From positions 1 through 5,081 of the forward strand of contig JAJRPL010000211.1 of the NCBI GenBank assembly GCA_024280815.1: DNA of 5,081 nt, written 5' to 3'. Source of the stretch: Bacteroidota bacterium (lineage in GTDB: Bacteria; Bacteroidota; Bacteroidia; Flavobacteriales; Flavobacteriaceae). Position 1 is the first letter of the stretch; each line of letters opens with the position of its first letter. Below are positions 1 to 5,081 of the stretch, piece after piece. Below the pieces are notes generated by a model that worked only from the letters and a program-made list of their open reading frames with translations, was not told the DNA's origin and did not search any database. The position numbers and the translations under genes are program-made.

Positions 1-1
1 A

Positions 2-694
2 GCAATTGGTCATTTATGCACGCCTTTTAAAATTGAAATGGTAATTAGAGGGTATCTTTCTGGTCATGCAGCACGTGAATATAAAGCAGGTAGACGTTTG
101 ATTTGTGGTGAAGCTATGCCTGACGGAATGCAAGAAAATGATAAATTTCCGAACCCAATAATTACGCCAGCTACAAAAGCTGAAGAAGGAGATCATGATG
201 AAGATATTTCTCGTGTAGATATTATTACAAATAATATTATATCTGAAAAAGAGTATAAAATATTAGAAGCTTATACAAAAGCTTTGTTTCAACGAGGGAC
301 AGAATTAGCAGCTCAAAGTGGCTTGATATTGGTAGATACAAAATATGAGTTTGGTAAAAAATCTGATGGCACGATAGTACTGATTGATGAAATTCATACT
401 CCAGATTCTTCACGATATTTTTATACTGATGGTTATCAAGAACGACAAGAAAGAGGAGAGGCTCAAAAACAGTTATCTAAAGAATTTGTTAGACAATGGT
501 TAATAGCAAATGATTTTCAAGGTGAAGAAGGGCAAATTATTCCAGAAATGACACTTGAAAAAGTTATTGAAATTTCAGAAAGATATATTGAATTGTATGA
601 AAAAATTACTGGAGAAAAATTTGTTAAGTCTGATACAACTGATGTTTTAAAACGTATGGAAGATAATATAATAAATTACATGAAAATTGTTTAA
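2..694 (+). CDS. purC: Phosphoribosylaminoimidazole-succinocarboxamide synthase (SAICAR synthase), 5'-truncated by window edge
   Basis: This enzyme (EC 6.3.2.6) joins CAIR and aspartate using ATP to make SAICAR in cytoplasmic de novo purine synthesis. The reading frame is open from base 2 to a TAA stop at 692-694, giving 230 visible residues. Bacteroidota PurC proteins are about 310-320 residues, so some 85-90 N-terminal residues, with most of the first ATP-binding lobe, lie outside the window. The visible part opens with TPFKIEMVIRGYLSG, matching the first SAICAR synthase signature. The second signature is intact as VDTKYEFG (332-355), followed by IDEIHTPDSSRY (383-418), the conserved DE-x(n)-PDSSR substrate and metal region. 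The ATG at 38 is internal to the first signature and is not the start. The C-terminal extension (EEGQIIPEMTLEKVIEISERY) is typical of the longer Bacteroidota form. No frameshift or lost key residue is visible. The next gene is on the same strand but 130 bp away, so co-transcription is not obvious. Confidence 0.96.
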   Translation, partial: AIGHLCTPFKIEMVIRGYLSGHAAREYKAGRRLICGEAMPDGMQENDKFPNPIITPATKAEEGDHDEDISRVDIITNNIISEKEYKILEAYTKALFQRGTELAAQSGLILVDTKYEFGKKSDGTIVLIDEIHTPDSSRYFYTDGYQERQERGEAQKQLSKEFVRQWLIANDFQGEEGQIIPEMTLEKVIEISERYIELYEKITGEKFVKSDTTDVLKRMEDNIINYMKIV

Positions 695-712
695 AAGTAT
701 TTGTAAACCCTG

Positions 713-777
713 AAATATACTATTCATTGAAACCGTTTAAGTTTATTAAGAGAGATATAGTATATTTGCTTTTTTTA
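713..777 (+). repeat. Perfect 11-bp inverted repeat plus T-tract downstream of purC
   Basis: AAATATACTAT (713-723) is the exact reverse complement of ATAGTATATTT (757-767), with 33 bases between the arms. Seven T residues follow at 771-777. Two readings fit. As RNA it is an AT-rich stem followed by a U-tract 19-29 bases after the purC stop codon begins its spacer, a plausible intrinsic terminator, though the loop is long and the stem has one C-G pair. As DNA the right arm covers most of a TAnnTTTG -7-like element, so the repeat could be an operator for the downstream transferase gene. The repeat itself is seen directly; both roles are inferred. Confidence 0.55.
761..768 (+). promoter_or_regulatory. 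Candidate Bacteroidota -7 promoter element for the transferase gene
   Basis: TATATTTG matches the Bacteroidota sigma-A -7 consensus TAnnTTTG at every fixed position and lies 57 bases before the ATG at 825. No convincing TTG/TTTG -33 element is present at the usual spacing of about 19-21 bases; the nearest TTG (727-729) is about 31 bases upstream. The element is therefore supported by one box only, and such strings are not rare in AT-rich DNA. A second, poorer alternative is TATTTTTTG at 792-800, which has one base too many between TA and TTTG. Confidence 0.4.
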
Positions 778-824
778 TAAATAGAATTTATTATTTTTTG
801 AATTCAATTTCAGTAATAAGATAA

Positions 825-2438
825 ATGATTATAAAAGTATTAAAATTAATTGAACAGGTATATCCTAAATATCTAGTGTTATTAGTTTTAATTCCAGTTT
901 TTGTTGGTTATATCATTAATTTTGATGTTTCAGATAAGTATGGGGTTTTTTCAAATTTGTTATGGATTCCTATAGCAACTATTCCGTATTATTTAACTAA
1001 AAAAAATATTTTTTATCAGATAATTGTTATTTTTTATTTTATTGTTGGGTTACTCGAAATTACACATTGGTTACTATTAAAAGGGCCATTGTCAGTAGCT
1101 AGTTTATTGGCAATTTCAAATACAAATTTTACAGAAGCCTCTGAATTTGTAGGAGTTCAATCAATAAGTTTATTATTATTCTTAATTCCGTATACTATTT
1201 TATTTTATTTGAGTTTAATAAATATACCTCAAAAGTATACTTCAAAATATAATTACTTTTTAGCAGTTATTATCCTTTTTATAATTGGTTTATTTTCAAT
1301 TATGCCCACTACTTCAGAGTTTTTAGTTAAAGGCACTCCTCAATTTACAAGAGTTTCATATGCTTATATGTCTGATTATAAAAAATATTCTAAAGCAATA
1401 GAAAGTAATCAATTAAAAATAGTAGATGCAAAACTATCCTCTGGTAACGATGAGCAATTATTTGTTTTGATTATTGGAGAGTCTGCATCTAGAAACCACA
1501 TGTCTTTGTACAATTATAAAAGAGAAACAAATCCTAGGTTGAATAAAAGAGAAGATATTATTGTTTTTGATAATGTAGTTTCACCTTATTCAAATACAAT
1601 TAACTCTGTAATGTCAATGATTACAGAGTCAAATGTTGAGAATAATTTACCTTTCTATGATGCTAAAGATTTGATAGATGTTTTTTCTTCTATAGGTTTT
1701 AAGACCTATTGGATTTCTAATCAGCCTCCGCTTGGTTGGGCAGAGAATTTAATAAGTTCTATCGGTAGTAAAACCACTAGCTATGAATTTGTGAATACTT
1801 TAAGCAACTCTTCTTATGAAAGTGATTTGAAAAGTTCTTATGATGCAAAGCTGTTTAAACCTTTTGCTAAAGTTCTAAAAGATGATGCTCCTAACAAATT
1901 TATTGTTTTACATTTAATGGGTAACCATCTTCTGTATACTAAAAGGTATCCTTCAGATTTTGACGTTTTTAGAAGTAAAAATGAAAAACAACAAATAATT
2001 GCTGAATATGACAACTCTATATTCTATAATGATTACGTTATTGATAATTTGTTAACTATTGTAAAGAAAAATAATTTAAAAAAACCCCAACAATCTGCAA
2101 AGGTAATTTATTTATCTGATCATGGAGAAAATGTATTTGATGATGAGCAAGACATTTTAGGTCATCATGTCATTAAAACTATACCTAAAGCAAATGTTGA
2201 AATTCCTTTTTTAGTGTGGTTATCACCATCATTTATTACTGCTGATTCTACAAAATTTAATATAATAAAATCAAATATTCATAAACCTTTTGTTTCGGAT
2301 GATTTATTTCATGCTATCTTAGATTTGAGTAGTATTGAAAGTCCGCTATTAAAAAAACAAAGAAGTTTGTTTCATGAAAATTTTGATGATAAACGGATTA
2401 GAATTTTATCTGATGGTATGGATTATGATAAGAAGTAG
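825..2438 (+). CDS. Inner-membrane phosphoethanolamine transferase, EptA/MCR/CptA superfamily (sulfatase fold)
   Basis: Predicted to transfer phosphoethanolamine from phosphatidylethanolamine to an envelope acceptor such as lipid A, LPS core or another glycan, with its catalytic domain in the periplasm. The 537 residues match the family's usual 500-580. The N-terminal part has five hydrophobic segments (about residues 15-32, 41-57, 62-84, 113-133, 143-162), then a linker and a sulfatase-fold domain (about 211-505). Visible catalytic elements are IIGESASRNHMSLYNYKRETNP with metal ligand E219, nucleophile T258 in SPYSNTINSV, LMGNH with H368, SDHGEN with D432 and H433, and a GHH at 446-448. These correspond to E246, T285, H395, D465 and H466 of MCR-1. 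The protein has no cysteine, unlike EptA and MCR. The start is firm at its upstream limit because the codon just before the ATG is TAA (822-824); an A-rich stretch replaces a Shine-Dalgarno site. The acceptor cannot be read from sequence, so no symbol is assigned. It stands alone, converging on the M1 peptidase gene. Confidence 0.88.
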   Translation: MIIKVLKLIEQVYPKYLVLLVLIPVFVGYIINFDVSDKYGVFSNLLWIPIATIPYYLTKKNIFYQIIVIFYFIVGLLEITHWLLLKGPLSVASLLAISNTNFTEASEFVGVQSISLLLFLIPYTILFYLSLINIPQKYTSKYNYFLAVIILFIIGLFSIMPTTSEFLVKGTPQFTRVSYAYMSDYKKYSKAIESNQLKIVDAKLSSGNDEQLFVLIIGESASRNHMSLYNYKRETNPRLNKREDIIVFDNVVSPYSNTINSVMSMITESNVENNLPFYDAKDLIDVFSSIGFKTYWISNQPPLGWAENLISSIGSKTTSYEFVNTLSNSSYESDLKSSYDAKLFKPFAKVLKDDAPNKFIVLHLMGNHLLYTKRYPSDFDVFRSKNEKQQIIAEYDNSIFYNDYVIDNLLTIVKKNNLKKPQQSAKVIYLSDHGENVFDDEQDILGHHVIKTIPKANVEIPFLVWLSPSFITADSTKFNIIKSNIHKPFVSDDLFHAILDLSSIESPLLKKQRSLFHENFDDKRIRILSDGMDYDKK

Positions 2439-2460
2439 TAATACTATACAAACCTGTATG

Positions 2461-2504
2461 TAAAAAATAAAATACCCTAAACATAATTTAATGTTTAGGG
2501 TATT
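2461..2504 (-). terminator. Intrinsic terminator hairpin between the convergent genes
   Basis: AATACCCTAAACAT (2471-2484) pairs perfectly with ATGTTTAGGGTATT (2491-2504), a 14-bp stem with a 6-base loop (AATTTA). Read on the minus strand, the stem is followed at once by TTATTTTTTA (2470-2461), a good U-tract, and sits 26 bases past the TAG stop of the M1 peptidase gene. Read on the plus strand, the stem is followed by AACAAAAAAC, with no U-tract, so it is a weaker terminator for the transferase gene, although the hairpin could still protect that mRNA's 3' end. Confidence 0.85.
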
Positions 2505-2530
2505 AACAAAAAACTCTAAATTTAAAAACA

Positions 2531-4804
2531 CTATTTTTTCAATTTGTCTTTGAATTTCTCAAATTGATTATTTTCAATTTTTTTAGGCCAACTATTGTTG
2601 GTGATGTCTATATCTGCAGTTTCTAAGTCAGGATCGAGTACAATATTAGTGATTTGTTTTGAACTTGCAAAAATTCTTTTTACTTCAGTATCATGTTTAC
2701 TCCAGATTTCCGCAGGAAATTGTTGACGTTTTTTTGTTCCATCTTCATAAGTTAATTCAACAATAAGAGGTAAAACAAGCCCTCCTGGTTTATCAAAAGT
2801 CACTTCATAAAAATAATTAGGTGCCTCTTTAAGTCTCTTTTTTTCAGCATTAGATAAACTAGATATATAATTGTCTAGTATTTTAAAATCTTTTACTTTT
2901 TTTGTTTTTTTCGGGTTTTTAATTTCTTCTTCAGAAATAAAATAAATCAGTTTATCTTTAAAATCATCTAAATTCATTCCATATTTTTCTGCATCAGCAA
3001 TTGCAGCTTTTGTAGGCTGGTCAGTTAAAAAATACTGTTTAACCTCTTTAATTCCAACATCATTATAGTCAGTTGTATAGAACCATCCTCTCCAAAACCA
3101 ATCTAAATCCATCCCAGAAGCGTCTTCCATTGTTCTGAAAAAATCTGCAGGTGTTGGGTGTTTAAACATCCAACGTTGAGAATAGGTTCTAAACGCATAA
3201 TCAAACAATTCTGGTCCCATAATTGTATTTCTTAGCATGGTTAAGCCAGCAGCAGGTTTAGAATATGCATTTGGCCCAAAATTATAGACATGATCACCTT
3301 GAGTCATTATTGGTGATAAGTAATCTTGATCCATACTCATATAGCCAACAATATCTTTGGGTAAACTTCGTGTGTTAAAATTTGGATCGTATTCAAATTC
3401 AGCTTGCATTTCTACAAATGAGTTTAACCCTTCATCCATCCAAGTCCATTGGCGTTCATCAGAATTCACAATCATCGGAAAAAAGTTATGACCGACTTCA
3501 TGAGTAATAACTCCAATCATACCATCTCTAACTCTATCAGAATAGGTGCCATCTTCTTTTGGTCTACCATAATTCCAACAAATTTGAGGGTATTCCATTC
3601 CTTGTTGTCTAGCGTGTACAGATATTGCTTTATGGTAAGGATAATCAAACGTGTATTTAGAATATACTTTTAAGGTATTGGCAACTACTTTCGTTGAATG
3701 CTTTTCCCATAGTGGATTTCCTTCTTTAGGATATAATGAATACGCCATTACAGTTTTATTATTTATATCAACCGCCATGGCATCCCATATAAATTTTCTA
3801 GAGGTTGCAATACCGATATCTCTAACATTTTCAGCATAAAACTTCCATGTTTTAGTTTTGTCTGAATGTAATTTTTCTGCTGCTTCAGCTTCAGCTTGAG
3901 TGACAATAATTACTGGTTCATTAAAACTCTTTTTTGCTGCTTGAAAACGTTTGTATTGCGTTTTAGACAATACTTCTTTAGGATTTTGAAGTTTACCAGT
4001 TGCATTCAAGATGTGATCTGCTGGGACTGTTATATTAACTGTGTAATTACCGAATTCTAAAGCGAATTCGCTACGCCCCCAAAATTGCATGTTCTGCCAA
4101 CCTTCAACATTATCATATACTGCTAATCTTGGAAAAAACTGAGCAATTACATATAAATTATTACCATCTTTAGGGAAATGTTCATAACCAGAACGTCCTC
4201 CATCTTCAATATAATTATTGATATTATACCACCATTTAATTTTAAAAATAAAAGTTTCACCAGGTGCCAATGGTTTTGCAAGATTTATTCGCATCATTGT
4301 ACTATTGATCGTATATGATAAGTCTTTATCATTAGTATCTTTAACATATTCAAGGTTAAAACCACCATCAAAAGGTTGCTTTAAATGATTTTTAGTAAAA
4401 ATAACAGGTCCATTAAAACTGCCATCCATAGCCGTTTGTTTTGCTAGAGGAGTTTTAGAATCTGGAGCTCTCATATTTTGGTCTAATTGTACCCATAAAT
4501 ATTCTAACTGATCTTTTGAGTTGTTATGATAGGTAATAACTTCATCCCCGAATAATTTTTGAGTTTTATCATCAATTGTAATATTCATCACATAATCAAC
4601 TTGCTGTTGTGTGTATTGATGGCCAGGTGCACCAGAGGCTGTGTGTTGTGAATTTGGTGTGGCCAATTCTTGCTTTAGTTGTCTGAATTTACTAATGTTG
4701 GTATGCCCAAGTTTTTTTTCTTTTTGTACAGTATCTTGTTCTTGTGAAAAAACAAAAGAAGATGCAAATAAAAAAGATAATAGTATAAGGTTGATTTTTT
4801 TCAT
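2531..4804 (-). CDS. Secreted M1-family zinc metallopeptidase (aminopeptidase N-like)
   Basis: A gluzincin of MEROPS family M1, predicted to remove N-terminal residues from peptides outside the cytoplasm. The 757-residue product starts with a clear Sec signal peptide (MKKINLILLSFLFASSFVFS, cleavage likely before Q21). A polar linker (about 21-60) leads into the N-terminal beta domain (about 65-300). The catalytic domain holds GMEYP (402-406), the counterpart of the GxMEN exopeptidase motif with E404 as likely amino-terminus binder. It is followed by HEVGH (H435, E436, H439) and E458 in WMDEGLNSF, exactly 18 residues after H439. The likely transition-state tyrosine is Y514 in AYSKPA. The KTWKFYAENVRDIGIATSRKFIWDAM region (318-343) is characteristic of the long Bacteroidota M1 branch. 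The C-terminal part (about 600-757) is less recognisable. There is no lipobox cysteine and no evident type IX secretion C-terminal domain, so a periplasmic location is inferred. It lies 62 bp after a DUF6702-like gene with no obvious promoter between, suggesting one operon. The start is set by the signal peptide. Substrate is unknown. Confidence 0.93.
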   Translation of the reverse strand: MKKINLILLSFLFASSFVFSQEQDTVQKEKKLGHTNISKFRQLKQELATPNSQHTASGAPGHQYTQQQVDYVMNITIDDKTQKLFGDEVITYHNNSKDQLEYLWVQLDQNMRAPDSKTPLAKQTAMDGSFNGPVIFTKNHLKQPFDGGFNLEYVKDTNDKDLSYTINSTMMRINLAKPLAPGETFIFKIKWWYNINNYIEDGGRSGYEHFPKDGNNLYVIAQFFPRLAVYDNVEGWQNMQFWGRSEFALEFGNYTVNITVPADHILNATGKLQNPKEVLSKTQYKRFQAAKKSFNEPVIIVTQAEAEAAEKLHSDKTKTWKFYAENVRDIGIATSRKFIWDAMAVDINNKTVMAYSLYPKEGNPLWEKHSTKVVANTLKVYSKYTFDYPYHKAISVHARQQGMEYPQICWNYGRPKEDGTYSDRVRDGMIGVITHEVGHNFFPMIVNSDERQWTWMDEGLNSFVEMQAEFEYDPNFNTRSLPKDIVGYMSMDQDYLSPIMTQGDHVYNFGPNAYSKPAAGLTMLRNTIMGPELFDYAFRTYSQRWMFKHPTPADFFRTMEDASGMDLDWFWRGWFYTTDYNDVGIKEVKQYFLTDQPTKAAIADAEKYGMNLDDFKDKLIYFISEEEIKNPKKTKKVKDFKILDNYISSLSNAEKKRLKEAPNYFYEVTFDKPGGLVLPLIVELTYEDGTKKRQQFPAEIWSKHDTEVKRIFASSKQITNIVLDPDLETADIDITNNSWPKKIENNQFEKFKDKLKK

Positions 4805-4875
4805 TTGAATTGAGTTGTTATTTTAAAGTTTTCGAAGATAAATAATTTGTTTTAAATTAAATCTTTTCAATTCAA
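4805..4875 (-). repeat. 9-bp inverted repeat linking upstream stop codon and M1 peptidase start
   Basis: TTGAATTGA (4805-4813) and TCAATTCAA (4867-4875) are exact reverse complements separated by 53 bases. On the minus-strand mRNA one arm contains the TGA stop of the DUF6702-like gene and the other ends at the base before the ATG of the peptidase gene. Pairing would fold the whole intercistronic spacer into a loop and place the start codon at the stem's edge. A role in translation coupling is inference; the stem is AT-rich and may be a chance match. Confidence 0.4.
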
Positions 4876-5081
4876 CTTTAACAAATCTTTATCCTTTCCT
4901 TTAGTTAATAAAAATGTCTTTTTAATGTTATTAATGTTTAGCTTGATAATATTTTTTTGTTCTGGAAAAACACTCATCAACATACTGTTTTTGATTTCAA
5001 TACTTTGTATTGTTTCAATATTTTTGACTTCTAAATATAGAAAGACAACATCGTTGTCATATTCTTTGCCTAAAAATTCAT
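4867..5081 (-). CDS. C-terminal part of a DUF6702-like protein, 5'-truncated by window edge
   Basis: The minus strand is open from the window edge (first full codon at 5079-5077) to a TGA stop at 4869-4867, giving 70 residues that begin EFLGKEYDNDVVFLYLEVKN. The pattern GKEYDND-(V)-(V)-x-x-YLE-(V/I), then IEIKNSMLM, then FPEQKNIIKLNI and a lysine-rich end, resembles the C-terminus of DUF6702 proteins. These are small (about 160-170 residue), usually exported Bacteroidota proteins of unknown function. The visible part would be a beta-rich C-terminal 40 per cent; the signal peptide and start are outside the window. It runs in the same direction as the M1 peptidase gene 62 bp downstream, and no good TAnnTTTG element lies between, so the two are probably co-transcribed. 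The family match is from memory of its conserved pattern. That this is a real coding frame is supported by protein-like composition and by the other two minus frames closing quickly here. Confidence 0.75.
   Translation of the reverse strand, partial: EFLGKEYDNDVVFLYLEVKNIETIQSIEIKNSMLMSVFPEQKNIIKLNINNIKKTFLLTKGKDKDLLKLN

Noticed and set aside
38..40. ATG at 38 as the start of purC
   Set aside because: The frame is open upstream to base 2 and encodes TPFKIE, part of the conserved first SAICAR synthase signature, so the gene is cut by the window edge.
14..196. Minus-strand open frame of 60 codons opposite purC
   Set aside because: It lies entirely antisense to the well-conserved purC frame, and its Phe/Ser/Cys-rich product resembles no family; it is a shadow of the real gene.
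1..2438. Functional linkage of purC and the phosphoethanolamine transferase
   Set aside because: They share only orientation; a 130-bp gap with a possible terminator and promoter separates them, and purine synthesis has no known link to envelope phosphoethanolamine transfer.
2446..2459. Small hairpin ATACA-AACC-TGTAT just after the transferase stop codon
   Set aside because: The stem is only five AT-rich base pairs and is followed by GTAAAAAAT, not a T-tract; too weak to call a terminator.
2531..2700. Type IX secretion C-terminal domain on the M1 peptidase
   Set aside because: The C-terminus ends in a charged, lysine-rich helix-like stretch (FEKFKDKLKK) without the Gly/Lys-bounded beta-strand pattern of type A sorting domains.
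3449..3839. Two overlapping plus-strand open frames (74 and 62 codons) opposite the M1 peptidase
   Set aside because: Both are antisense to the catalytic domain of the peptidase, where the minus-strand codons spell HEVGH and neighbouring motifs; their products have no recognisable features.
4745..4804. Lipoprotein signal on the M1 peptidase
   Set aside because: The hydrophobic segment is followed by FSQEQD with no cysteine, so ordinary signal peptidase I cleavage is more likely.
4881..4889. Minus-strand AAGATTTG as a -7 element for the M1 peptidase
   Set aside because: It misses the TA of TAnnTTTG at one fixed position, lies inside the DUF6702-like coding frame, and has no convincing -33 partner.

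Overview
This 5.1 kb window is AT-rich chromosomal DNA from a member of the Bacteroidota, most likely the Flavobacteriaceae. Four things point there: the strong AT bias, the absence of purine-rich Shine-Dalgarno sites before the starts, a TAnnTTTG-type -7 element, and protein families typical of the group (Bacteroidota-type PurC, a long secreted M1 peptidase and a DUF6702-like protein). A genus cannot be named from the sequence alone.

Layout, left to right. (1) Positions 2-694, plus strand: the 3' three quarters of purC, SAICAR synthase of de novo purine synthesis; its start lies outside the window. (2) Positions 695-824: an intergenic region with a perfect 11-bp inverted repeat (713-723 / 757-767) that overlaps a -7-like element and runs into a T-tract. 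It could be the purC terminator, an operator for the next gene, or both. (3) Positions 825-2438, plus strand: an inner-membrane phosphoethanolamine transferase of the EptA/MCR/CptA superfamily with five predicted membrane segments and an intact catalytic set but no cysteine at all. (4) Positions 2439-2530: a short convergent spacer with a perfect 14-bp hairpin, oriented as an intrinsic terminator for the minus-strand gene. (5) Positions 2531-4804, minus strand: a secreted M1-family zinc metallopeptidase with complete HEXXH-(X)18-E. (6) Positions 4867-5081, minus strand: the C-terminal 70 residues of a DUF6702-like protein, 62 bp upstream of the peptidase and probably in the same transcript. 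A 9-bp inverted repeat links its stop codon to the bases just before the peptidase start.

The genes form two convergent blocks. purC is metabolic housekeeping and has no evident link to the transferase beside it. The transferase probably modifies lipid A, LPS core or another envelope glycan with phosphoethanolamine. The DUF6702-like/M1 pair looks like a small operon for exported proteins. I found no mobile element, CRISPR array, tRNA, rRNA or clear undescribed multi-gene system. The most notable points are the cysteine-free transferase and the two inverted repeats at gene boundaries.
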